In this document: piece by piece, positions 35,852 through 50,300 of the stretch | How the letters are laid out: each line of letters begins with the position of its first letter | Numbering within the stretch: position 1 is the first letter of the stretch | DNA from: Branchiostoma floridae | Lineage: Eukaryota > Chordata > Leptocardii > Amphioxiformes > Branchiostomatidae | Assembly: GCF_000003815.2 (NCBI RefSeq) | Contig: NC_049984.1 | Location: 11,734,275-11,798,274, forward strand | DNA length: 64,000 bases | Reading direction: 5' to 3' | Made by a program: the position numbers and the translations under genes | The notes under the pieces: generated by a model | The model's database searches: none | Seen by the model: the letters and a program-made list of their open reading frames with translations, nothing else | What the model was told of the DNA's origin: nothing

Positions 35852-37402
35852 TATCTATAACCATAAAGGTATGGGAAGCACCGATAAAGGAAACAGTGAA
35901 TTGAAAGTACAACCCACAATCACTGGTAATCAACTTGAATAATATCCTGGCTTTCAAGAGTCATTATCACAACTAATCACTGGCAATTTCCTTCATATCT
36001 CATAATCATTCCTTTTTACATACTTGCTATACGAAACTTTATCTTTTCTATATACCTTGGTGGAGTCATCCGTTAGAAAATGTAAACCGCTCATCTCATT
36101 TAAATAGTATCTGTTCATCATTTCTACAAAATCCATTTCGTGCCCAATACTTTTTCTTTACCAGCTAAAACTACTGCATTCACCCATGAGGAACACCTTG
36201 ATATCTTACACCAACTCCACATAATAATGTTTGCAAAACCCTTTTGCCATCATTTTCATCCTGGCATCCTATGTAAATGACCAATAGAGACTACAACTGT
36301 AAATGCAATGCACCTGCTCTGTCATTGCTTGTACATGTAGATGGTTGGTACAAGGATGACCTTGGGTTGGGATTCATTTTGGAATGTTGACAATCCTGGC
36401 ATCTGGCAAAACTCAGCTCTGGGATACAGATTGGTGAATATCATTGTTATCCCTACTCCCCATTACATTACCCTCTCCCCACAATTAGACTCGTGATAGA
36501 TTCTTATGTAGAAGGAAGGAGAAACCATTCTTGGTGGATACCGCAAATTGATGAATGTAAGATGAGCCACTTGTTTTTACACCTCCCCTCGGGCAATTTT
36601 GAAAGGGCCCAACCATACATGACATATGGTGCAATCTTTAAATAGTCATGCATGGGTCACACAAAGTTTAGAAAACGATGCTTGGTTCCATCACAGCCTC
36701 CTTGAAAATGGCATCAAAATTACATAGTGACCAACAGCGAATGTGACCAACATAAGCAATGTACAATTTTCTGTGACTACCAGTAACTTCCATCATCTAT
36801 TATTATGTAGTATACAATACAATACAAGTCAAATACTATCTGGCTGATCAATATGATATTCGTGGACATACGCAAGCTGGACATACCGATATTCAAAATT
36901 TCACCTAATTTTATCTAATTAGTACATGTTGGTACATCATTATAAAACCCAAGACACCTCAACTAATTATCTATGGCACGATTTCTCATTATAAAAAATG
37001 TCCACAAAATCAGCCCTCATCTACTGTAAGTTCATTTACTTTTGCAGCAGTTCTGTTTCCCAGGAGGAGAGTTCCTGGTGTGTTAACTTTGCGGTTGAAG
37101 CAATTCTGCAGTTCAGTAATATAAGGGAGACATCTTCGCGGTGGAGAGGTCACTTCAAAAGCCATGAAAACAAACCACTGCAAAAGTTTCAACATTTACA
37201 GTATTCATTTTTTCAGCAAGTTGAATTCTACATAGCCAGCTGCAGCTCAAACCCTACCATATTTGTAAATACCCAACCCATCTTTATGGCAACAAACTCA
37301 GCTGGATCACAATGACACTTAACCACCAGCACTATTATCTCGCATTTGATTCTAAATACTTGTTCATCTGTTTTCATATCAACAGGAAAACTAGAAACAT
37401 TC

Positions 37403-37422
37403 ATATATATATATATATATAT
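37403..37422. repeat. (AT)n microsatellite
   Basis: A pure AT run of about ten units within the predicted DGAT1 3'UTR. Confidence 0.9.
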
Positions 37423-37634
37423 GGGGTTGTACATGTGTATATTGCCTTAATTTACTGAATAATATTTCTTCAAAGCTTTTTCTGGAATGATAAGCAGCAT
37501 TAAGCTGGATTACATAGCAACATCAAAAACCAGTTTGACCCATTGAAAATATCAATGACACAGGAAAATCAACACTGCAAATTATTTGAAAGAGTAACTA
37601 TGGGTCTTGAACAACACTCCTTTCACATAAGATA

Positions 37635-37865
37635 ACAGCTACTCATGCAACTGGTGGATAGATTTTGGAAAAAGTCTGTTGTTTCAGACAGCATCAACTT
37701 CTTTTGTCAGTGACTGAACCAAAATATGGAGTTCAGAAGGTATTCCAGTGAGTGATTGAACCAGAGTGGCTCCAAATTCTGGTTCAGTCTTTGACAAAGC
37801 ACAGCTCATAGTGTCTGAAACAGCTGACCATTTCAAAAATCCACCCAGTTACTTGAGTAATGTAT
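37635..37865. mobile_element. Palindromic foldback element of the GTCAGTGACTGAA family
   Basis: The left arm, AACTGGTGGATAGATTTTGG...TTTCAGACAG...TTTTGTCAGTGACTGAACC, is repeated in inverse order as GGTTCAGTCTTTGACAAAGC...GTGTCTGAAACAGCTGACCA...ATCCACCCAGTTACTTGAGT. Arms are about 85 bp with mismatches. Single-arm copies lie at 8109, 21093 and 48284. It lies in the predicted DGAT1 3'UTR. Confidence 0.7.
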
Positions 37866-38191
37866 CTAGTGTATTTTAACACCTGTATGTGTAAACATAA
37901 TCAATGTAATACTTTTGTGAATTGATATGAGACCTCAACCACCCCTGGATGCACCACACTCTCATGAAAACATCCTTGCCTTCAAAATTGTAATGATTCC
38001 AACAATCACACAATCAAAAGAGGGGAGGAATATTCTTATGTGAGTGAGTGGTGTTTTGTGGGGAAATGGCCAACAATCCATCAACAAATGTGCCATATTC
38101 CCATTAAGAGTAGGTGACTTTCCAGGTTCAACTGTGTGAGTCTTTAACCAAACACTAAAACATCTGTAGCTGTCAGACTCCACAGCCAACC

Positions 38192-38368
38192 TCACAGCCC
38201 TGCGTTGGTAATGTTCTGCCCTACAGGTGGTTGCAGGTGGTTGATCACGTAGTAATCATGCAGGTACATAAGGATAGCAAAGGGCTGTCCAACAATCAGA
38301 GACACCCACACGGCCATGTTTCCATATGGTCCAGTCAAAAACTTCGACACAAACACTGCAAAGGGAAC
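38192..38368 (-). CDS. DGAT1: DGAT1 last coding exon, with stop codon
   Basis: The 177-bp terminal coding exon comprises 58 codons plus TGA. It begins after a CATTCGTAG acceptor with [17 protein letters not shown], then runs through [20 protein letters not shown] and DYYVIN, the last membrane helix of DGAT1. A polar tail, [15 protein letters not shown], ends the protein. The tail contains an N-I-T sequon; whether it is glycosylated depends on topology, and the DGAT1 C-terminus is thought to be lumenal. Confidence 0.95.
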   Translation of the reverse strand, partial: VPFAVFVSKFLTGPYGNMAVWVSLIVGQPFAILMYLHDYYVINHLQPPVGQNITNAGL

Positions 38369-41300
38369 CTACGAATGAAAACAGTCAAAATGAAGACACG
38401 TGAGTAAATTAATGCATCATCATCTGTTAAATAGTGAACAAATACAAAAATTGAAGATCAACATTCCTGAGCTACTAAATATACCAACACTTCTGTGTTC
38501 CTCAACTTTGTTAAATCTACTGCTCCTTATACATGTATATGACAATGCCCTTTAAGAGTAATTTTGGTGTTACAGTACTATATAAATACTACTACAATCA
38601 AGTTTGATTTATATTCCTGCACCAATGTGTGTGCCAAAAGGTGACGAATCTTCCTTGTGTCATTATACTAACATGTGGTAAAGCTCAGCTCTAACAAGAT
38701 GATACATCGACTGCCGAAAGCACGACTGCCAGCTGTAATTTGATTACATTTGTGGCAGACAGCCACGGTTGTCACAGACTGGCTGCCAGAGAGGTGAATT
38801 ACAGGGAAGTTTGGCAATGCTTTAAAGTTGATGATTTTATCCTTTGGGACCTTAAATTATAGACAGACTGTCATTATCAAAAGAATGTTGTGACATGGAT
38901 AACATGAAAATCAGTTGTGGAGGGTACTGAAAATAGAAATGGTGATCCATTCATGGTAACAAACTTTTTTTGACGATTCATACATTCAGAATATGTGCTA
39001 TTCAACATGCAATCTGATATTCCTGTCCAGGTCCCAGGTAAAAATATTGCAGAAATCATTGTTTTTTCCTTAATTTTGGCTCTACATTATGTGGTTATCA
39101 CAATTATATAACTGATGACTTTTTTTTCTTGAAAACCCCTTTCACCGTACTTCTTTGGTGGGCAAATACTTCTGGCATTAGTGCAATCACCCCAATTGTG
39201 CATTCTTTGTACATTTTAAGTGGTTTTCCAACATGGAAAATGTGGAAAATGACTCCTCAATCATAGTTTTCCCCCTTTCTCTTTACTGCACAAAAAAACT
39301 AAGTCCCATTGTAAGAAATGTTAGTTTGGTGACCCAGATTGTATAAAAACAACTCTGAACTGAGGCCTAACTTTAAGCCTGCATCAACAATTTACACAAT
39401 AATACACAACCTGAGACACAAAATGTACATAAACATGGATCACGTACCTGCATCAGCATTCCCATGAAGGCCCACCAGCGAAACATCCTCAGAGGAACAC
39501 TCACAAGGTACTGCAACACAGCAGAATATAACACTGTTAACACTGGGACTGTGGGAGGTTTGTTTCACATACAGGTCTATCATCGATTCAATCATCAAGA
39601 ATTACAACAGAAGCCATTATAAATGATGACAACTACAGGAAAACAAGATAGCAAAGATCTCATATCTCTGTGAAGTATCTAGACAGTTTCTTTGTGAATT
39701 TTGCAATGTGTCCCACTCTAAACCCATCACTGAGGTTGTTGCTCATTCCCTTCCCTTCTTCACCTAATCAATCCCAGCTACTAGTATGACCTTCCTATTA
39801 GGGATCAATTTGTTGGCGATGACTGACCAGCAGTCCATGGGCTACATGTATATCACACATACTTTCACAAGTGTTGTTGGCCCCCAAAATCACCAAGTTT
39901 CTCAAAGACCTGAGGAACCACCCACATACTAAAATTCACACAAAGGCATCAAAAGAATGTTGAGTTATGGCTGCAAACACAACACATTTAACCATAAACA
40001 ATACCCCCGTAAGAGCTTCAACCTCCTTGGTAAGAGGTAACCTCCACCTCCTTCCCAAAAATGCCAGGTTTAGGTGGTGCACATCTGTATTTTTTGCAAA
40101 TAAGAACTGTCCCCTGTCCTCATTGAGTCTATAGTCAGTTGACATCAGAAAAAAATGCTGTTAGTCTAAACTTAAGAAAGAAAAATAACAATGTCAGCAA
40201 AATTGAAAGGACTGGTTCACACCACTGGACAGGTTAAGACTACAGCCTGACATATTGTCAAGGAAAATTGAAAAATCGGAAGCAGCTAGTCTAAATGGAC
40301 GAGATGATAATAGTAGTTAAATCTTCCATAAAAAGCAGTTGTCCTCAACATTGATTGCACCAAAATAATGACATAGAATGACACATTGTGAGGAAGTTTC
40401 AATAGTCTAATGCAGGATTAAAAGCACGGGAGCCATTATGCGACTTACATTGCGATATGAATGGTATGTCTCTCAATGGGATACATACATATATCAGGAA
40501 GCTGAGCCTTGCAAGGTAATGATCACAACTCCATAATCAATAACAGTACCTGTAAGACAGATGGTATATTTCCTAATCTACAGGATTCCATTCAGACTGG
40601 GACTGGATGAAATCTATAGATGGGTTTCCTGGGAAATCCAAGGTACTCAGAAGAATTCAGGCCAGTGTCACAGCTGTTGCTAAGATCTAGTTTCAGGAAA
40701 CAACATGCATGGCATACACTACTCTAGAAATCAGTTTCTGCGGATCTGGACCAACTAAACAACATCCAGCTAAACTTCAAGTCAAAGAAATAGTGATAAA
40801 ATGTATAAGCAAACAATAGTAGTAACGTACGTATAAGGGCATGCATGCCCTTCTCCGTGAGGCATAACAATCTATTTTGATTCACCGTTAATTGTAGCCA
40901 GCCCATTCATATTCAATGTGAGCATTGTTAGTGCTTGAATGCTACTGTATGTAACAAATTCATTATTGAAATATCTTTGTTTTGCATGGTTGATTGAGTG
41001 CAAGATTGCCCAAAAGTCACAACAGAGCACCAAGACATGTCAAAACCCCATGTATAGAATGAAACAATCCAATGAACACATTCCCAAAACCTTTTGCACA
41101 TTACAACTCATTCCACCTTTACTGTTAAGCCAATAATGCAGACCCTCAGTTATTCTTGCTACACCCAACACACCTGAATGATGACTGTACCTAAAGGTAT
41201 ACTTCACAGGAATCTCTGCCATTAGGATGTTCCCATGTTTCTCATGGTGGTAACTGCTGCCACAGGCCATAGACTAGATGTCCACCCTTAATTCTTTTTT

Positions 41301-44300
41301 AATGGTTATGTGAGAAAAAAGCACCCGGAGGAACATTACCATCCAAAAGAATCGCCATCTATTTCCCATTCACTGTAATGGGCCTTAACATGGATAAGTT
41401 GCTAATCTGTTCTTCCTTGCTATTTCCGGGCTTGAAATGATTTTTTCTGTATCAGGGCCAGTATCATTGAAAACTACATACTTGACCTGTACCCAACACA
41501 TTTTATCTGTGCAACTTTCTGTTGATTTCATTCCATTAAAGAATATTGGTACAGTTATAGAAAAATATTTTTAGTAGTATCGTTTTCAATTTTGCTACCT
41601 GTGTGTATTCAAGGATGATATGAAGAACGCAACACATTTTTGGTCACTAATTTCCACAGGACGGTGTTACATTAAGGTGGGGTCACACCTGCGTATATAT
41701 TTAAGTCCGTATGAGGCGCGCATGGGAGTATTTACCTCCACCAGGCCCCACAGGTCGCTGGAAAAATAATAGAAACTGGACAGACGTAAACAGGTAACAT
41801 GTCAGACGATTTAGCTGGGTCGCTAACCATTCTTCTCCGTCAGCTAACTCATCTGGCATGTTATGTATCTATATTTGTCCAATTTGTACTATTTTTCCCG
41901 CGACCTGTGGAGCCTGGTAGAGACTAAGACCTCCATATGCACCTCAAACGGACTTGATATATACGCATGTGTGAACCCACCTTTAGCTAATTTCATCATA
42001 ACCCAGTAAGGAAAGTGATACCAATCCAGTTTTAGATCACAAAGAGCTCTTTTTCCACTGGTCGTGATAGAGAAGACAGATGACAGTTTTTTTTTACAGA
42101 TTTATTGTGTCAGGGAAATTCCCCTGAGCAACACAGGTGGAATCGACTTCTAGTTCCAGGGGCAGGGCCACAAACCACAGGGCTATGCACGCTATGCAGG
42201 TTATCAGCTCTACAACAACAATTTCACCTGCACTAACTGGCATATGCAGCCCTGTAGGTTATGAAAGATACTGATGATTTACCGTGCGTGCTTTTGTTTT
42301 ATTGTGTGTGATTTGCTTCGTTTGATTTTTGCGCCGTAAAGCATGGAGTTTGGCAATTGGCCTAGATTCCTCTATAGATAAGTAATCTCTGTGAATATCT
42401 AGAAAGTTAATAGTCTGTTATTGAGCACGGATCATTCATCATACAATGCAAACACTGCCAAGAAAAGTTTTGAAACTTCTAGTGGTCTTAAATTTTCTGC
42501 AATGTTTGGCAGTCCTTGCAAGAACACAGATTTGCGAATGAACACAAGACAAACTTTTACCATTGAGTACATTCATCCTTTTCAGAAAGAAATAAATGCT
42601 CGACAGTATCTTCTGATATGCAAAGACTGCAAATCTTACTGACTTGCCCTTTCTGTATGACATTTGTGCACAGAGTCTATGTTTTCTGTTGGTGTGTTTG
42701 TTTGGTTTGGTGTGCATCTGACAATGAATGAATGAATGACCTTTATTGTACATTTGTGCTCAAACAAGCTAAGTACAGGTCGTAGCGCTAGTGATAAGGT
42801 ACAATTTTGACAAAAAAGGTATCTTATCATCTCTGCATATGCTAATACATTCAAGTATGTACAAGTTCAACTTCTTCTCGCTTCTTAAAACAGTTATAAA
42901 CATAAGGACAAATGGAATCAATAATATATGGCTTATCTAATTGCATGAGAAATATAAATTTTTCCGTGGTATTCAAGTATCGGAAATTTGGGAACATAAG
43001 TTGTATATTTTCAAAAAGGACGTTTCTTTCGTTGTTGTATAAAGTACATTCAACAATAAAGTGTAGTTATTTGAAATTGACTAAACTGTCAGTTAAGTGA
43101 CAGGAAGTAGCAGGAATTGGCTATTATTAATCAGACCTGACAGGCCAGGTCATGGTGTTAATGGTAGAAGCTATTAATTTACATGGAGGTATTGTTTTTG
43201 CTTTGTCTAGGTCTATTTGTAATTCTTCCACATGTTAGTCACATTCACTGTAGAGAAAAGGACTGTAGACAGATCAAAACTGTATAAGAATAAAAGGTCA
43301 TTGGTTTTGAAGGCATAACAGGTTGACAATGATACACATATATTGGACAGTTGCTCGGTCACGAGCGGACGCCGACGCCGAAGATTGGAGAGTTGATATC
43401 AGATACTGTCCCCTGGTCATTAATGCATGGACAGCTTTCTAGGGCAAAGATAAAGTTCATTTCACCTTACGTTTGCAGATCATTTACGTCCATGAGACAT
43501 CTATTGATTTGGTCAAAAAGCTGTGAAAAACCATTCAGCACTAAAGATCTCTTCAGCACCTGGAAACACATCTGATCTGTTTGATCAGGTCCCACAGCGG
43601 ATCAGTAATGGTCCTGAATGAAAACCTTCAAGACGCTGCATGCTGTAACTACCTGAATGGCTGAAGTTGTTTTATAATATGGAACTGTCATTCATACTTG
43701 TAACAGCTCATCATCTGATACAATTGATGGTCATAAATATAATACTGTGTGACACCATAATTTTAAACTCTACTCAGAGTAACTCATTTAAAAGAACCCT
43801 CAGGCTGGTAATAGTGGTATTGATCAATGATCTCATGATAACAAGAAGCCAATCAATATTAACTCACTGATTTCAAGCCTCTGCAGCTCTCTTGAAAAAA
43901 GATATTTTTAAAAACTTGTCCTGTAAGCTACATTTAGACACATTCTTGGGGACATTTGAGGCACATGTCACTTCTCTGGTCTAGTATAGTCTAGTCTAGC
44001 CTGGTCTGGTGTTAAGTAATAAAGCAAGCACCAGCTTTGCCAAAGTACTACTGCAGGCAAAATTGATAGGAAGACTTACTGTGTACAATAAAAAGAAACC
44101 GCAATTATATACTTTCCTCCACTTCCCATGTCGTGAGGATTGAGGGATTTAAAAACCATTTCCGAGCTTACAGGATATGAGTATATCATACCTTATATCA
44201 TTTGCCTGCCTAAAGTAGTATCAACCCTGACCTACTTACATGTGCTTGCATACCATTACTCATTCAAACACCTTCATAGGGAAAGAATACAGTTAAGACA

Positions 44301-47300
44301 GTAAAAAAATATGGCACTTTTAGACTTACTGTAGGATCTACCTAATGGATTTCAAGACCCCAAGAAGATTAGCATTTAATGCCGTCAACATGAGGCACGT
44401 CTGTGGGCATATGTGTATGTGATGAGGTACATCTGTGGGTGTATGGTGGCTTTTTTATGGCACTTTAATTGGCCCACAGTACTGTTGAACAGGCATTTTT
44501 ATGGTCCTTTGTGTACCACCTTTGGGTTAGATGCAAGAGCACCCAGTGGAATGTCAGCAACACTCCAGTCCATGTCTTGTGTAAACGGGATGCTGCATGA
44601 CTGCTATAGCAGCTAGTGAGCCTGCACCAGACGTGCACAACGCCCTTAAAATATTCGCTAAAACAGGGGACTGTAACTGTCTGCCATTGTCCCACATCCG
44701 GCAATTTTTCCTCCTGTAAATTGGACCTTAGACTGGCAGCTGATCTTTATCTTAAGCTTCCCTAAAGCATTTTGAGGAAGGACTTCTTCAACACTAACTC
44801 ATCTTCCCTGATAGCTGGGCATACAGACATCGTTTGTCCATCCTACCACATTAATGGGAGGCTAAATCTTTGGGACTGTCTCTAGCCAGACGTTTTACAT
44901 GCACGTTATATCCATCTTTTGTTTTGTCTGTGCTAAAAGTAATTGGAAAAATGACTCGTATAGTCTTGAGGGGATCACAAATGACCATCAGAAAAACCAT
45001 CTGCTATTTTTGGTCTTGAGGTTGTCATTGTGAATGAGTGAATCCATGTAACAGGGTCCAAACTCAATTCGGTTTAAGACCACTGTCTATGTCAACATAA
45101 CGGGAGACAAACGCAAATTTCAAGTGCCAGTGGCTGATGATACTCGTCACTATGAGTATTATCTTTAACCTAATATAAAATTTAGATACACCAGACTGTC
45201 GTACATATTTACATGTATAGTCTTCACGCATCGTCCATTTTGTAGATATGACTGACTCATCGAGGGAATTAGTACACGTACACAGTATCTTCATCAATAC
45301 CTGGCGTGATGTTTCTCACATACATGTAAAACATCAGTCTGAGAATAAACACTTCAGGGGGAATCAAAAGTCATTTTCAAGCTCAGGTTATGATGCCAAC
45401 TTTAACATTTAGTGCACCTTCTATATTTCCATAGAGCATTCTGTAATTCAAAGTTACCCAGTCTTGGAACATACAAAGGGCATAAAAAGTTACCCTTTGG
45501 CCACAAATGAAATTCAAAGAACTTCAGCATTTCAAGCTCAGTGATCCAGAGGCTATCAAGGCAGGGAGAAACAATTTTTTTTCAATCCCTGGATATAATT
45601 AATAAAAATAGTTGCAGAGATTAAGTCCTTAATCATGTAACCTTTACCCATGATATACTGACCTTTAACAGTCATTAGAAGTTCTGTATCATTGTAGTTC
45701 CCTGGTTTGAAATGTTCACTCTATCGAGCATATTGTAAATCTAGCCACATTGTTTATAGGTTTTGACAGATTACATAATTGCTCATCTTCATGTGAAGTG
45801 AGCTTTAGAAACCCCAGTAGTGTCCATGAACTTTCAGACCTTTAGATGTCAATCATTGCTTGAAATCACTTGTGTCCACGACAGGCATTACATACTCTAG
45901 ATGTACATGAAACTGGTTCAAGGACAAACAAGTTGCAAAACCTCTAACTTTGACATCATCTGTAGGCATCATTGAAAAGGGCAGAAATATAATCACCTGT
46001 TTTCATGGGACAACAGGCAGAATGGTTGGTGATAAAGAGAGGGCTCTTAGGTTGACACTGGGTTAGACATAAATGTGTGATGTATCGATTACTTTTAATA
46101 GGTCCTTACAAGAAAAGGCGAGCAATGACTGAGCTACATGTACGTTCAACTGAGGAAAAGTTTTCTAGGAGCTCTTCGAACGCTATCTTCTCAAAGATAT
46201 AATTACTAAAAACTCTTTGTCACGAATTAAAGTATGATACTAAAGAAGCATCAAAGTTTACAATGTACTTTGCATTCAAGTCTTCACTTCAGAACGGCAA
46301 ACTTTTAAACCGAGCAGCAAACTGGAAGGAAAAGATATTGGAAACAGAGAATGTATGTCTTTATTACTTTTCTTGCCCATCCCTTTTCATGTCAAATCCC
46401 AGTCCCCTGTTGGTCATTCTGGCAGGCCTGGAGCTCATAATTTAGCACTTGGCTACCTACCTGCTCTTCATCAATGAACTGGAACCCTAATCTGAACAAC
46501 ATTGAGCCTGGTTTGAAATGAAAAACAATCAATCTGCTTTGAAATCTCCTTCGTTAAACTTTGTTTTGTTGCAAAAAAGGTCATAACCAATGGGATGTCA
46601 TGCTCTAAGGGCAGTAAATGTTTGATGCGCAGGGCAATAAACAAAATAGGATTACATGAAGTCGGAGGTTGTGCTTTAAGTCTGTTAAGGGATGGCTCAC
46701 ATTTCCCTGGTTGGGAGAAAAATTATGGCTCAAGCTAAGCCGCAGGGGGATTTTATCATGGATACCATTGATCATTTGCACCAGGAGGGTTATCTCAGTT
46801 CTAGAATATTGCCCAAACATTGCCAGAAGACTGATGGTTTGATATGGTCAGTTCAGGAATGTGGTTGTTCTCTGCGTCTTTTCAAGACAAAATAGAATTA
46901 ACATAACTTATCATCAGGGGTAGATCTACAAATGTAGTCAAAGTGAATTCTAAACAATTTACTCTATTTATCTAAATATTCGCTGTGATTTCATGTTAGT
47001 GGTTCTATAGTGACCCCTTCACTGCAAACTCAAAACCACTGGTCACTGTTTGCATTACTGTTAGGTAGTATACGCAAACTTACATGTATAACAAGTCTAT
47101 TTTCTCCTAACCACGAATTTAAATGCATTTACAGTAGTTTTCCATGATTTCTATGTCTTACTTTCAGTTGCATGAGTACGGTCATGCTTTTACTATGAAC
47201 CCTGTGATCTCACCAGCCAATTTTCTGTCATTACCAGCACGGTAAGTGTGAAAAATGCCGGAACCATGGAACCACTTTGGCAGCTGTGATATGACCCCGT

Positions 47301-50300
47301 GCTAGCACAGCATTCAAAACACCAAAGATGAAGATTTAGCGGCTACATCCTGGGTTTGAAACCTTTTACCATTTCATTACATGGATCATGGACGTACACA
47401 ATCACAGGTGGTGGAATTTAAGGTAGCCATTAAGATAAGCCAATTGACTTGGCAAGTAGCCCATTAGAATCCCTTATCTTGGAAGCGGCCGCTGAAAGTT
47501 GGAGAGGTACACTTATGAAGTAGCACTCTCCACCTTCATGGGATGTGAACATGTTTCTCACTTTGTAGATAAGAGTTCTGCAACTGTGTAGCTTAATTCA
47601 AGTGGCAGGAACACTTTCTGGAAGCTCTCAAAAACTTTTATCTTTGAAATGTTAACACAGGGAAAACTGCGAACATTAATCCACCGCGAACATTTCTGCA
47701 TTTACAGTAAATGGTATAATACAAAAGTAATTTGACTCCTTGTCTTTATGTGACCTCAGACTACAAGTACACAATATATTGTAATTTGAAGTAACAGACA
47801 GCTGAAAAACAAAATTTGGTATTAGAAAAGTTAGGTCACATTTTGGTAGCATTAACATGAAGTACATTGTATCTTTTAGCTGACTCTAAGACAAACTGAA
47901 CTCAAATATGGCGTCACAATGATATATTTTATTGGAAAAGCAAAAACAATGCTTGAATATACTATAATTTTTCTAAATTCCAGACATACCAGTATCTTTT
48001 CAAATATGTGCATTCTCCTAAGCTTTGCTACCTCAGTCGAGGTCAACATTTTGACCTGTGGTCCTTGAACATATCTTTGCACTGTCACCTTCAGCTTGAA
48101 CCACTGTCATTAGACAAAGGTCCTTGTCAATAGCCCAGCATGTAGCTGCAGGCGTCCATGTAAAACAGTATTTCATTACATACCATTCTGCATAACATAC
48201 AATTAACAACGATTGCATCTAACCTTGGCTGTCTCTCAATCCACAAGGGGCATCAGAAAACACCAGATCCCATTAACTGTGGAGAGACTGTCACAGCTGA
48301 TTACAGTGGATGCTGTCTGAAGCATCTGACCATTTACAAATCTTAGCCGATTGTTTGAGTAACTTTTGTGTTGAGTATCTTTACATCCTTTTTGTTAATC
48401 GGAAAACAAGTTTTTGCTATTTTGTGAAAGTCCTTTATTCTTGTTGGCTATACCCTCTCAAACAAAAAACTTCATCATTGTAAACACACACTTTTGGATT
48501 CCCTTCAATCTTTGTCCTTTTTTCTGTCTCCAATTAATGAGGAGGATTGTTCATGTTTATTTTCTATCAAAAATAATGGCTGACATTCTTGGTGGTGATG
48601 GCCTAATATTTTACAAATCGAGTGTGGCCCACATTGTCCTTGTTGCATGTTTGTTTTACAAAAAATGTAGTATGCAACTTGACAAGAAAAATTAAGAAAT
48701 GAAGAAAAACTGCCAATGAGATTTGAGAAAATAACCTTCTCTTCTAGATATAAATGAATTCTCATCACTGTCATCTCAATAGCTTTTAGAGTAAATGATG
48801 AAAATGATGGTAGACAATGCCATGCACAAAAACTTGAATAGCACTCAGGGCTCCTTCATGACCTATCATTGACCCTGAAAACATCATGCAAGCCACGATG
48901 CAGAAAAAATCAGGACATTCCGATAATGCCTGGTTGTAAATCAATTCCTGGAAAATACATCATTCCAATGCCTTTCGAATATTGGCTATCAGCAATATCA
49001 GATAAATCTAGCTGTTGATTCTGAATAATCAAAACACTGTGAATCACTGATGATGATGATAATGAAAAGACGTCAAAGCAAGAGGTCAAACGAAAAGCTT
49101 CAGGATTCAAAGGTGTTTTCGATCTGTGCTGCAGATACTGTTCCTGGAAAGTTTTAAGAACAGTTTCAACAGATGCAGAGAACAACTGTGCCCTGAAATA
49201 TAAAACCAACCACACACAGCACTTTGCAGCTGTAATGACACAAGGGAATTCAATGCCGTTTTTCATACACTACACCAGACTGATCATGAGTATATTTGCC
49301 ATCATGTGATGTAAATGCATTCTGTGCATTGCACCAGCTGAGTTGGCAGTAAATTGTGCATTGTGAATGAACCGGAAAAGCATAGCAGAGTAATTGCATA
49401 GCAAAACGTACAGTAACCTGTAAAATGGACGGATAACATTGTTAACAAATAACATGTAGTTGGGCTTAATGAGAAAGCAGTTGCCTTTATCATAATGCAT
49501 ATAATCATATTATGGTACTTTTAATTTAAACCCTGCCTTCTGTGTTGTCTTCACTGGGGTTACAGAACTCCCTTCATATTCTACAGAATAGCCCTGTGGT
49601 ATAGCTTGACATCATCTTCTTACTGTAGTTTTTATGGAAATGGGAGTACTATTAGTTTTTGGAATTCTAAGGACAGTGCCAGTGGGCTATCTTCAAAGTA
49701 CAGACATGCCTGTAATGATGGTATACTTGAAATAAGCACTGTAGTCTTTGATACCGAAAATCGAGAGAGATTGAGAGTCAAACACTGCAGTACAAATAAA
49801 CTTCAAACCTTTCTTCCCACCTATAAGAGTGTTTGAAATTCTGTGAAGAGTGGGCTTCAAAGCTTAGACGTGCCTTAAATGATGGTGTCAGTGCTTGAAG
49901 TAAACACTGTTGTCTTTGATACTAAACATTCCAGAGATCCATCTGTCAAACATTGCAAATGAAGCCACAGACCTACATGTAATGCCTTCCACGCTGTACA
50001 GGTCAATACCCCTCAGTCATGTACCAACCCTCCCCACAGAAAAGACTCTGGAGACCCTACCTTTTACCCTTCACATAGCCCTGAGGTGATTCAATGGTTT
50101 TTTCATTGACTGGCTGTATATCAATGGAAAGTTTCTTTTTCAGGGACAAATGGAGCCCCTGATTGATTTGGTCAATCACCTCAAACTAGGACATGTCCAC
50201 CCTGACGTGCAACGTCAAATCTCGTTCTACCTAAACATTCACTTAGTATTAACAGTAATGGGGAAACCCCAGATGGTCGGCATGGATTTAGCAATGTGTC

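Larger units (their letters stand above)
35825..38191 (-). other. DGAT1: Predicted DGAT1 3'UTR, about 2.3 kb
   Basis: Reading downstream of the DGAT1 stop on the minus strand, I found no AATAAA until 35846-35851. The stretch is AT-rich and poor in CpG like the gene body, and holds a foldback element (37635-37865) and an (AT)10 run (37403-37422). The CpG-rich intergenic character starts just beyond it. The extent is an inference; a variant poly(A) signal nearer the stop would shorten it. Confidence 0.5.
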
